Positions 16,848 to 26,600 of a stretch of 64,000 bases of DNA are shown one piece after another. Under the pieces are notes generated by a model. The model searched no databases, was not told where the DNA came from, and was given only the letters and a program-made list of their open reading frames with translations. How positions within the stretch are numbered: position 1 is the stretch's first letter; each line of letters starts with the position of its first letter. Source of the DNA: Acidisarcina sp963790505 (lineage in GTDB: Bacteria > Acidobacteriota > Terriglobia > Terriglobales > Acidobacteriaceae); the NCBI GenBank assembly GCA_963790505.1, contig CAWBOT010000004.1, positions 1,240,001-1,304,000 of the forward strand, in the 5' to 3' direction. A program made the translations under genes and the position numbers.

Positions 16848-18983
16848 CTATTGTGACTGCGCTGGCGCGGAGGTTCGCACAGCAGGTGAGGTTGTCGTGA
16901 CTTCACCGGCTTCACGCGGCCCGGAATATATCTGACTGCCACCGCGGCTGCGTTGGCTTTCAGCAATCTCATTCAACTGCGAAAAAGTAGCTCGCTCCTG
17001 CTGGGCCTTCTCCGGCATATTTGCCCGGGCATAGGCCTTGGCGAGGTTGAAATGCACCTCCGGGCTGCCCGGGCTAAGCTTGCTGGCGATCTCGAGTTCG
17101 CGCAGCGCGGTCGTTTCGTCTCCGGCTTCGAGCGAGGCGCGGCCCAGTAGATAGTGGGCCTCGGCCGAGTTCTGTGCAAGATCGAGAGCGCGCTTCGACC
17201 AGGAAATGGCATCGACCGTGTTGTGCTGACGGAGGGCGATCGAGGCGAGGCGAACACAGGGCGATTCGCTTCTGGGCGAGACCGCCACTTCGGCGAGCAT
17301 CTGAGTCCGGGCCTCGTCGAACTCCGACAGCGCCAGCAACGCCGTTCCGTAGGCATAGTGGAGAAATGGCGTCGAGGGATATTTCGCCAACAGCGGCTTG
17401 AACTGGGCGAAAGCATCGTCGTAATGACTCTGGTGTAAAAGCACAGCAATCTTTCCGGCGGGAACGATGAGTTCTGCATCCTGCCGGCTCACGTCGTCGG
17501 GAAATTCCGCCCTTCGCAGGAGCGCGAGACCCAGGGCAGACTCGACCTTTGAGTCCAGAGGCCCAGTCCCGGCGGCGGGTATCAGAATTTCAGAGGCGCG
17601 ATCGAACTCGCCGGCATGGACAAGCAGGATTCCAAAGGTGTACCGCGCCTGCTGGACCGACTGTGGGCTGCCGCTCAGGCCGAGCGTCGCGCCGCGATCG
17701 AGATGAATCCTTGCGTTGTCGTAATCCTTGAGCGCGAATTCGCTTAACCCCAGCACCGCCCAGCCGGTACCGTTCTCCGGATTCGCTTGCAGCCATTGCT
17801 TCAAGTCGGTGGCGGCAGCTGGGTACTGGCCGCCGGCGTACTCCTGCATGGCGCGAAGCCAGATCTCCTGATCTGCGCTGGAGCTGCTCGCAGTCTGCCC
17901 GGAAGGGCCCGCGTTTGCATAACGCGAAACGATGCGCTGCTCCGGCATCTGCCGGGCATCTGCGAGCTTCTCTGCAAGTTCCCGCTCAGCGGCTGCTTGT
18001 GCAGGTTCGCCCGTAGTCTTCCACGCTGTTGCGAGCATATCGTGAGCATCTTTATATTTTGGATCAAGCTTCACTGCCGTTTGCGCGGCGGACAGCGCCT
18101 GCTTCGCATCGCCCAGGTCGAGTGCGATTCTGCTGGAGGCAATCCATGGCAGCGCGCTCTCGGGCGATAGCCTGGTCTCCTCGTACATTTGCTCGAGAGC
18201 CTGTTGTTTCCTTCCTGTCTTCTCCAGCTCCAGGCCGTAGGCGTAATGCAGGTATGGAACAGTCGGATAGGCCTTCAGCAGTCCGGCAAACAGGCTTGGG
18301 GCTTCACTACCCGCCGCTGCGGCGCCTCCTGCAGCCACAAGCAGAGCTTCCTGCGAGGGATCGACCTGCTCAGGTAGCAGCGGGACGCGCAGCGTTGCCA
18401 GTCCCAGGGCCGTCTTGGCTTGCGCCGACATGGCTCCGGTTCCGAAGTTCGCGAGCAGCAGGTCGGCGGCGCGCCCGAAGTCACTCGCCCGGATCAACAG
18501 CAGTCCCAGATGATAGAGGGAGACGCGCTCGATCTCCGCGTCGCCTTTCATCCCAAGGCTTTGGGCCTTCTCCAGATGAAGAAGGGCAGCATCGAATTCC
18601 TTGAGTTCGAACTCCGACAAACCCAGAAGCGCCCAGGCAATCCCAAGGTTGGGAGCGAACTCGACGACTCTGTTGAACGTCGCCTTTGCGTCCACGAACT
18701 GGTCCGCTCCGTACTGCAGCGTTCCCAGGTTCCACCAACCCTCTTTCCAGTCCGGCCCGAGTGCCAGAGCGTGCTGGAAGTCGCGGATAGCATCCTCGGT
18801 CTTGCCCGATTCCGCCTCCTGCAGCGCCTGCCTGCGCAGGTTGTCGAGATTGTTCGGTGTCGTGGCGGCGCCGGTCGCGCTTTGGATTGGCGGAGCGAGA
18901 ACATCTGCGGCAGAGATGCCGACCCGCAAGAGTGCAATGCCCAGCGCAACGATTTGAAAAACGCGCATGGACACAGACTTCAT
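16848..18983 (-). CDS. exported tetratricopeptide-repeat protein
   Basis: The 711-residue protein has an N-terminal signal peptide (MRVFQIVALGIALLRVGISAA) and about 15 or more TPR units. Examples are NLRRQALQEAESGKTEDAIRDFQHALALGP, AWALLGLSEFELKEFDAALLHLEKAQSLG and AHYLLGRASLEAGDETTALRELEIASKLSP. The layout looks like two homologous halves: WALLGLSEFELKEFDAALLHLEKA in the first, WAVLGLSEFALKDYDNARIHLDRG in the second. It probably acts as a periplasmic scaffold. It is divergent from a CRTAC1 gene 157 bases away, a pairing repeated at 27.5-31.8 kb. Start at MKSV (18983) or MRVF (18968). Confidence 0.85.
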   Translation of the reverse strand: MKSVSMRVFQIVALGIALLRVGISAADVLAPPIQSATGAATTPNNLDNLRRQALQEAESGKTEDAIRDFQHALALGPDWKEGWWNLGTLQYGADQFVDAKATFNRVVEFAPNLGIAWALLGLSEFELKEFDAALLHLEKAQSLGMKGDAEIERVSLYHLGLLLIRASDFGRAADLLLANFGTGAMSAQAKTALGLATLRVPLLPEQVDPSQEALLVAAGGAAAAGSEAPSLFAGLLKAYPTVPYLHYAYGLELEKTGRKQQALEQMYEETRLSPESALPWIASSRIALDLGDAKQALSAAQTAVKLDPKYKDAHDMLATAWKTTGEPAQAAAERELAEKLADARQMPEQRIVSRYANAGPSGQTASSSSADQEIWLRAMQEYAGGQYPAAATDLKQWLQANPENGTGWAVLGLSEFALKDYDNARIHLDRGATLGLSGSPQSVQQARYTFGILLVHAGEFDRASEILIPAAGTGPLDSKVESALGLALLRRAEFPDDVSRQDAELIVPAGKIAVLLHQSHYDDAFAQFKPLLAKYPSTPFLHYAYGTALLALSEFDEARTQMLAEVAVSPRSESPCVRLASIALRQHNTVDAISWSKRALDLAQNSAEAHYLLGRASLEAGDETTALRELEIASKLSPGSPEVHFNLAKAYARANMPEKAQQERATFSQLNEIAESQRSRGGSQIYSGPREAGEVTTTSPAVRTSAPAQSQ

Positions 18984-19140
18984 TCGCTTGTAAGTTTAGA
19001 GCGAAAGCAGAGTTACTGTCAGGTTTCTGGCCATTGCCGGGCAGGCTTTTTCCTGGCAAAAAAGCCTGCTCAGCGGGGTGCTTTCGCATTACACGTGCTC
19101 TTCCTCGCTCTAGCTGGAAAGCAAAGATTTGACCTCCTGG

Positions 19141-20854
19141 ATGAAGAAGCGAACCCTCGGCCCACTCGAACACCTCACCCGTCGAAGGCTTCTTCGCAAT
19201 TTCGCTACGGTTGCCGCAGCGTCGCCCTTCTGTTCGGCGGCGCTGAGCGGCGCCTCAGCCGGGCGCCCCACCTTTGAAGAAGTGCCTGCATCGATCAGCG
19301 GCATCACCTGGGTGCATACCGCCGGGAAATCCGCCTACAAACATCTTCCCGAGACCAGCGGGGCTGGCTGCGCCTTCCTCGATTTTGACAATGACGGCTG
19401 GATGGACATTTATCTGGTCAACAGCGGCAAGTCGGACTTCTATGATCCACCCCGCCCGCTGCGTAATGCGCTCTATCGCAACAATCGCGACGGCACCTTC
19501 ACCGATGTCACCGCGAAAGCGGGGGTTGCCGGCGGAGGTTACGGTATGGGCGTGGCGGTGGGCGACTACGACGGCGACGGCTATCCGGATATATATGTCA
19601 CTCAATACGGCCGGAACATCCTCTATCGCAATAACGGCGACGGCACATTCACCGATGTGACCGAAAAGGCTGGCGTCGCCGCGGCGGGCTGGAGCTCGAG
19701 CGCGGTGTGGTTCGACTACGACAATGATGGCAAGCTCGATCTCTTCGTCTGCCAGTTCGCCGAGTTTGACCCCACACTGGGTTGCGGCACGGACGCGGCC
19801 GGCGTGCGCCATTACTGTATTCCGCGAGTCTTCAAGCCGCGCCCGAGCTGGCTCTTCCACAACAACGGCGACGGCACCTTTACCGATGTCAGCAAGTCGA
19901 CCGGGATCGCCGACCATCTGGGCAAGGCGTGGGGCGTCGTGGCAACCGACGTCAACAACGACGGCAAGATGGACCTCTTCGTGGCTAACGACACAGTTTC
20001 CAATTTTCTTTACATCAACCGGGCGGAGCAACTTTGAAGAGAGCGGGCTCATTGCCGATGTGGCGTATAGCGCCGATGGCCGCGCGCGCTCGGGGATGGG
20101 CGTCGATTCCGCCGATTTCAATCAAGATGGATGGATGGACCTCTTCGTCGCCAATATCGATGAAGAGATCTTCTCGCTCTACCAGAACAATGGCGACGGC
20201 ACCTTCGACGATCTTGCCGTGCCGCTCGGCATCGGCATGGCGACGCGCTGGATGAGCGGCTGGGGATTAAAATTCCTCGACTACGACAACGACGGCGAGC
20301 TCGACCTGATCCTGGCGAACGGATTTCCCGACGACCTGATCGATCAGAGCTCCTCAACCGTCAAATGGAAACAGCCGTTGCTACTCTTCCATCGCGAAGG
20401 AAAGGGATATCGAAATGTCAGCTCCGAGAGCGGCCCGGTCTTTGCGAAGAGCTTTCCCTCTCGCGGTCTGGCGATCGGCGATTTCAACAACGACGGTGGA
20501 ATCGACGTGCTCATCAGCAACAACGATGGCGCACCGCTACTGCTGCGCAACAACGCTGGGCGGGAAAGCAACTGGCTGGGAGTGAACCTCGTTGGCCGCA
20601 AGTGCAATCCCGACGCGATCGGCGCACGCATCACCTATCAGGCGGGCGATCTCAAGCGATCCAGGATGAAGGTCGGCGGAGGTAGTTTTCTGGCGTCGCA
20701 TGACCCGCGTATTGTGCTGGGTATCGGTCACCGGCCGAAGATCGATTGGCTTGAGATCAAGTGGCCGTTGCCGAGCGGCGCCATCGAGCGCATTACCGAT
20801 CTGCCTCAGAACCGCTACATCACCATCGTCGAGGGCGCCGGAAAATGGAAATAG
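19141..20854 (+). pseudogene. CRTAC1/ASPIC-UnbV FG-GAP repeat protein, frameshifted
   Basis: The two frames join into one protein of about 570 residues. A Tat-type signal (TRRRLLRNFATVAAA) starts it. Then come many FG-GAP/VCBS repeats with Ca-binding-like DFDNDGWMDIYLVN and NNGDGTFTDVT motifs, and a C-terminal ASPIC/UnbV domain (NWLGVNLVGRKCNPDAIGARITYQAG). The first frame stops at 20035-20037 right after FLYIN; the second continues with NFEESGLIADVAYSADGRARSGMGVD. One surplus base in 20020-20026 (CGGGCGG) explains the break, as deleting the C gives NRGSNFEE. Homologues are secreted beta-propeller-like proteins that often pair with TPR proteins. The start at 19141 is chosen for the Tat motif. 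Confidence 0.83.
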
Positions 20855-20869
20855 CAGCCCTGCCTGTGT

Positions 20870-22031
20870 TCACTCTGGAAACGCTTCGCCAGGCTTCGCG
20901 ATGCGTATTCGGTGATCGGTAAAGTCGGCGTGCATCTCTGGTACATACGCCTTGGGCATGTGGCAGCTGGTGCAGTTCTTGGCTGCCGTGGGACATGCCG
21001 CGCCAGGATGAGTTGCCGTCGGCTTCGCTCCCGGTGAATTCACGTGGCAGCTCAGGCAGTTCTTATCGTAAGCGGCGGGGTCGGTCTGCAACTGCTCATG
21101 CGGATCGTGGCACGCGGTACAGGTAAGCCGCGCATCTCCTTTGCCCCAGCACTTGCTGGTCACGAGCCGGTAAGGGGCGGATCTGGCAGTGGAAACTCCT
21201 TTGGCTCCAGAAAGTTTCACGTCCCACCAGGAGCTGTGACACGCGCCGCAGAAATCAACCGCGTCGGTGGGAGACAGATGCGCCGAGTTGAAGATCGTGG
21301 TCTTCTTCGCCTCAGGCTTGCCGGCGATGAGATCGTCCATCGCTTTCACATGGCTTGCGCCCGGGCCGTGGCAGGCTTCGCAGGTTACTCCGGGAATCAA
21401 ATGCTTCTCGTCGAAGCGTCCTCCGATACTGACCGCAGTTGCGTGGCAGGCGAAGCAGCCGCTGCACTTCTGTCTGGCCGACAGGGCGGTACATCGCTTC
21501 TTCGATGCTGGAAGGGTGAAGCAGAGTCCGGAAGGGCGTAAAGTCGATGGTCCCGAGACTGACAAAATATGTCACCCGCGCTTCGTAATAACTGTCGTCC
21601 TCTTTCTTAAATAGATAAGACTGGGCGACGCGGCCGGTTCCAAACGCCCAGGTAAGCGGGTATGAAAGCTTTTGCTTCCCGTCCGTCACGGAGTAGAGGC
21701 TCTGGTTTGCGGTCTTGTCGACGTGATATTGGACGTTGCCGGCCGTAAAACTCATAGCCGGATGAGAATGGAGGACATCCGCAGTCGCGGCCGGCATGAG
21801 ATTCCGCGCCATGGGAGTCTCTTTTTGGCTGGACACTTTGCCGCCATGGCATCGCGCACACGCTTCCGGGCCGACGAAGGCCTCGCGCGAATCCTGGTCC
21901 TTGGTGGCCCAGAAACCTGGCTCTGCGAGATGGTCGTCGGTCGAGAGCTGCCCTAACGCCCGGGGAACGTGCCCGCATAACCCAAGGAAAAGGCCGAGTA
22001 AGCAGAAACCGCCCCAACCTTCGCGTCGCAC
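20870..22031 (-). pseudogene. multihaem c-type cytochrome, frameshifted
   Basis: Seven haem-binding CxxCH motifs are spread over two frames. CARCH is in the first frame, and CFACH, CEACH, CGACH, CTACH, CLSCH and CTSCH are in the second. The first frame ends its sense after EEAMYR, and the second resumes with LSARQKCSGCFACHA. A single surplus base near 21475-21490 reconciles them into about 386 residues. The GTG at 22031 gives a signal peptide (GGFCLLGLFLGLCGHVP) and has AGGGA 4-8 bases upstream; an ATG at 22088 is the alternative. An intact protein would be a periplasmic electron carrier or reductase. It is convergent with the CRTAC1 gene 15 bases away and follows the LacI gene. Confidence 0.82.
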
Positions 22032-22084
22032 TTCATCCCTTCCCGTTCGTTCCCTGAATTTCGTCAATCGGTGATGGTCGTCCG

Positions 22085-23200
22085 TCAAAGCTGAACAGGC
22101 CGTCTCTGCTTCATGCTTACCATCTCACTAGCCGGCAATGAAGCGATTCTAGCCGAGCGCGACTTGTGCGGCGGGCAGGTGGAGTTCCTGACGATGAGCT
22201 CCGGTTTGACGACGATCTCCGCCTGATACTCCGCCTTATTCTCAATGCGGTCGATCAGCGTCTTTGCGGCGATCTGACCCATCAGCTCCAGAGGCTGACG
22301 AATCGTCGTCAGCGCCGGGCTGGAGCAGGCCGCGAGCGCCACGTCGTCGAAGCCGACAATCGAAACGTCCTCGGGGATACGCAGGCCCGCCTCCCGAAAT
22401 GCCCAGATCGCGCCCATCGCCGAGAGATCGTTGTATGCAAACAGGGCGGTAAACGCTTTCCCGCTGCGCAACAGTTCCTTGGCATACGGATAGCCGAGCT
22501 CTGGCGTCGTAAGGTCCTGGTCAATCTGCACGATCCACTCCGGCCGCATCCGGACTCCCAGCTCCTGGCAGGCGGAGCACACCGCTGCCCAGCGGGTTTC
22601 GGAGTCTGAACTGGTCTCCTGGCCCTTCATGAAGGCGATCTCACGATGCCCGAGTTCCAAGAGATGGGTCAGCGCCAGGCGCGCCGCAAGCTCCTGGTCG
22701 ACCACGATATTCGTAACGTCCTGGAGGGGCCTGTGCCCGGCGACGGCCACCGTGGGCAGGGAAGCCTCCTCCAGGATCGAAGTGTCGACCGTGATGAAGC
22801 CCTCCACGCCGCGGGTAGCCAGCATCCGCGAGTAATTCTGCAGCACCTGCTGGTCGTGGCGGTGGATTACGGTTAGAAAAAGATAGTCAGTGTCCCGAAG
22901 GTATTCCTCGATTCCGCTGATGACCATCGCGCCGTAGGGGTCGCCGATCTGCTCGGCAATCACTCCGATGGTGTAGGTGCGCTGCAGGCGAAGCGAGCGG
23001 GCGAAGTAGTTGGGCCGGTAATTGAGTTCCCGGGCAGCATCAAGGATCCGTTGCTTGGTATGTTCGGGGATCGCCCGGGCCGCGGCGGAATTGTTTAACG
23101 AAGCGGAAACTGTCCCGATAGTCAGCCCCAGGTGCTCGGCGATCGTTTTCAGCGTCACCCGAGGCTCGCTGCTGCGGCTGGTGGGCTTCTTCATGGGCAT
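22085..23200 (-). CDS. LacI-family transcriptional regulator
   Basis: The 371-residue protein has the LacI helix-turn-helix at about residues 15-38 (VTLKTIAEHLGLTIGTVSASLNN). The hinge follows (RILDAARELNYRPNYFARSLR), then a periplasmic-binding-protein-like effector domain (YTIGVIAEQIGDPYGAMVISGI ... VSIVGFDDVALAACSSPALTTIRQPL). It probably senses a sugar. It is divergent from the TonB-dependent receptor, and the intergenic region holds a LacI-type palindrome (23412-23425), so that receptor locus is the probable target. The C-terminal 25 residues are a poorly conserved basic tail. Confidence 0.9.
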   Translation of the reverse strand: MPMKKPTSRSSEPRVTLKTIAEHLGLTIGTVSASLNNSAAARAIPEHTKQRILDAARELNYRPNYFARSLRLQRTYTIGVIAEQIGDPYGAMVISGIEEYLRDTDYLFLTVIHRHDQQVLQNYSRMLATRGVEGFITVDTSILEEASLPTVAVAGHRPLQDVTNIVVDQELAARLALTHLLELGHREIAFMKGQETSSDSETRWAAVCSACQELGVRMRPEWIVQIDQDLTTPELGYPYAKELLRSGKAFTALFAYNDLSAMGAIWAFREAGLRIPEDVSIVGFDDVALAACSSPALTTIRQPLELMGQIAAKTLIDRIENKAEYQAEIVVKPELIVRNSTCPPHKSRSARIASLPASEMVSMKQRRPVQL

Positions 23201-23411
23201 GGGTCGGGATCCGGACCGGGATGCGGGGTCTTGACGGCCGCCGAACTCATATCGTTATTCATAAATCCCCCACTGGTCCGACCTCCACCCTGCTTAATCG
23301 CTAACTACAAAGAGTTCGAGCTTCGAGACCCCGCTTCGTCGTCCTATTTCACCTTCGATTTCCACATGATCTGGGGCATTTCCTGCCCCGCCCTTCGCTC
23401 AAGCCTTCAAA

Positions 23412-23425
23412 TGATATCGATAACA
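23412..23425. promoter_or_regulatory. probable LacI-family operator
   Basis: TGATATCGATAACA matches its own reverse complement at 12 of 14 positions, with the central CG typical of LacI/GalR operators. It lies 24 bases upstream of the TTGACA box for the TonB receptor gene and about 210 bases before the regulator's own start. Binding by the adjacent LacI protein is inferred. Confidence 0.55.
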
Positions 23426-23449
23426 GAACGCTAGAATAACATTATTGTG

Positions 23450-23479
23450 TTGACAGCTCTGTCTTCTGCGGCTAACAAT
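23450..23479 (+). promoter_or_regulatory. probable promoter of the TonB-dependent receptor
   Basis: A perfect -35 TTGACA at 23450-23455 is followed after 18 bases by AACAAT (23474-23479; 4 of 6 consensus). The leader to the ATG at 23649 would be about 160 bases. Confidence 0.5.
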
Positions 23480-23648
23480 GCTCAAGGAAATTCAAAAGGG
23501 TTTATTTTGCCGGTTGAAGAACTTCGGCATTCCTTTCAGGGCCAGCGCGGAATCCTTCAGTAAAGAGATAGCCGCGCCGGACAAAGAACGCAGAAACGCA
23601 AGAAAGATGTACGGCTTTGCAAGATGTTGAAGACTTTTGGGAGGTGTG

Positions 23649-26600
23649 ATGAAACAAAATAGCTTGTTTAGCTGCCGTGGTGCGTTCCGCTCACGGCTAG
23701 GAATGTGGACACTGTTCACCGCGTTGCTTGCGCTGGTTGGAGCGGTGCCCGCGCTTTACGCGCAACAATATTCAGGGACCATTGTAGGAACGGTGGCCGA
23801 TCAGGCCGGCGCAGTCGTACCTGGCGCGACGATCACGATCGTCAATACGGGCACGAACCAAACCAGCACCGTCAAGTCCGATGAGCAGGGCAACTTCACC
23901 GCCGCCCAGCTTCCGGTGGGCACCTATGACGTTCACGTCGCCCAGGGCAACTTTAAGGAATATGTCCAGACCGGAGTCGAGGTCCATACCTCCTCAATCG
24001 TCAAAGTGAGTGCAGTCCTCACCGTTGGCGGAGGAACCGAAAAGGTAACCGTCTCCGCCAGTCAGGTGCAGGTGCAAACCACCTCCGCTTCAGTCGGCGA
24101 AGTGGTCGACGGTACCCAGGTTCGCGAGCTTCCCCTGTCGGGCGAAAACTTTGTCGGCCTCACCCAGTTGTCCCCCGGCGTCAGCGCCGCGCAATCCTAT
24201 GACGGCAGCGATAAAGGCCTCGAGGGTGGCGTCAACTTCTCGGTGAACGGCAACCCCTACACCAACAACCTCTTCCTGGTCGACGGCGTGAACAATAACG
24301 ACGTCGGTTCCAACCGCACCATCCTTGTCTATCCGTCGGTTGATACCATCGCCGAGTTCAAGATGATCCGTAACTCGTATGGCCCTGAATATGGCCAGGC
24401 CTCCGGTGCGATCATCAGCATCACGACCAGATCTGGAACCAACCAGTTTCACGGCGGCGTCTTCTATGCTGGCCGTAACGGCGCTCTCGATGCGAACGAC
24501 TGGTTCTCCAATCACAATGGCACCGGCAAAGCGCAGGAAAACCGCGACGACTACGGCTACAACATCAGCGGGCCGGTGATTAAAGACAAGCTCTTCTTCT
24601 GGTGGAACCAGGAGTGGAACAAGGAAATCCGCGGCACATCGTACGCGACTTGCGTTCCGACCCTCGCTGAGGGTGCGGGCGACTTTAGCGGTGCAGGTGC
24701 AGCTGGTACCAACGACCAATGCGGCGCCACCATTCCTGCGATTCCGGCCTACGCCGCGTCGCCAGCGAATCCCCAGGCGATCGCAAATCCCGATGCAGCC
24801 GGCCTGCTGATCGCTAAGTTCTACCCCGGGCCGACGGAAACTCTCAAGAACGGCGATAACTGGTCCGTCCCGCTCCACAACCATTTGAACTGGAGCGAGT
24901 GGAACGTCCGCGCCGACTACGACGTCACCAAGGCCAATCGCGCTACCTTCCGCTGGACCCAGGACTCCTGGAGCAACCCGGCGCCTAACGATCCTTCGGC
25001 CTTCTGGGGCGTCTCTGCCTTCCCGACGGTCCAGTCCAACTGGAGCCAGCCCTCCAAGAGCGTGATGGGCAAGCTGACCACCACCATTTCAAGCACCATG
25101 GTCAACGACGTTGAATTCGGCTACGGTCACAACGCCATCATCACCAGCCTCGCCGGCACCGAAGCCAGCATCGTACCCGCTCTCCAGACTGCATATCCCA
25201 CGTCCTGGCCCTCTTCCCTCAAGCAGAAGGACGAGTTTTTTGGCGGATGGGGCGGTCTGAATCCCTACGGCAACTACAACGGCAGCTTCTCCATGTGGAA
25301 CATCGCCCCTTACGGCAACCACGAGGACCTCTACTCCATTCAGGACAACCTCTCCAAGGTGCACGGAAACCATCTCTTCAAAGTCGGTGCAGTGTTTGAC
25401 ATCGACAACAAGGTGGAGAGCAATGGCAACGGCGCCGACCGGCCAACTTTGCCGAGCAGTTGCGTTACCTCCGCCGCGACGGCAACCACGCCAGCTATTT
25501 ATTGCGATAACACTCAGAATGCTCTTGCCAATATTCTCCTGCCTGGTACCGGCCCACTTGCCCAGACCTTTACCGGCGTAACCGAAAACAGCATCGACGG
25601 CGTTGCCGACGTGCGCTGGCATGACTTCGAGCCATACTTTGGCGACACCTGGAAGATCAAGCGCAACCTGACCATCGATTACGGCTTCCGCTGGTCGATT
25701 CTGCGTGAGCCCTTCGGCGGCCCGAACGGTGGAAACACCAATGCTGCAACTCAAAACAGCTCCAATTACCCCCACCAATGGGCGAACTTTAGTCCAGCGG
25801 CCTGGAGCGCCGCCGAAGCGATCGCCAATCCGTCGGATGCCTGCAACGGCACTCTGACCGTCCCGGGAACCACCCCGTGCGCAAACCAGCGTGCCTATCT
25901 GGCGACCCTTGGCGTCAACCTGCCTCTCTCGAACGGAACGCCCGGCCCGAACGGCGCTCTCGTCGCGGAGAACAACCACAGCATCGCGCCCCGCGTCGGT
26001 ATTGCGTGGGATGTGCATGGTGATGGCACCCTGGCAGTACGTGCCGGCGGCGGTCAGTTCTACCAACGCGAGTTGGTGGGCTTGGCGGAAAGGCTTGCCA
26101 ACACAGCGCCATTTGTCATCGGCACCAACGTCAACCGTACTTTAGACACAGCCGCACCGCTCGCCAACCCGTCGGTTTCGCCGAGCGCCTATAAGTCCAC
26201 CGGTGGTTTCATTCCGAACTCCTGGCAGTGGAATCTCTCGATTGAGCAGCAGTTGGCTCGTAACACGACTTTGCAGATCGGATACGTCGCCAACACCGGC
26301 GTCCACCTCACCTCCATGCGTGATGCAAACTTCATTCCTTCCTCCGGATGGCTTGAAGGAGCATACGTCGGTGGCGCTGCACAGAATGCGCTTCGTCCCG
26401 CTTTCAACTTCGGGACGATCGGCGGCTTCCTGCGCGGCGGTCATGCAAGCTATCAGTCGTTGCAGACCCTCTTCCGCACCCAGACGGGAACCAACTCCAC
26501 CTTCCAGGCGGCTTATACCTGGTCACACTCGATTGGAAACGTCGACCTCGACAACTCCTCGGGTAGCATGAACCAGGAAGCCATCACCAACCAGGAAGAT

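Larger units (their letters stand above)
23201..23648. other. divergent regulatory region between lacI-type gene and TonB receptor
   Basis: These 448 bases carry no gene. They hold a GGGGCA-N5-TGCCCC repeat at 23373-23389, a LacI-type palindrome at 23412-23425 and a TTGACA-containing promoter at 23450-23479. The region is notably A/T-richer around 23410-23460 than its surroundings. Confidence 0.6.
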
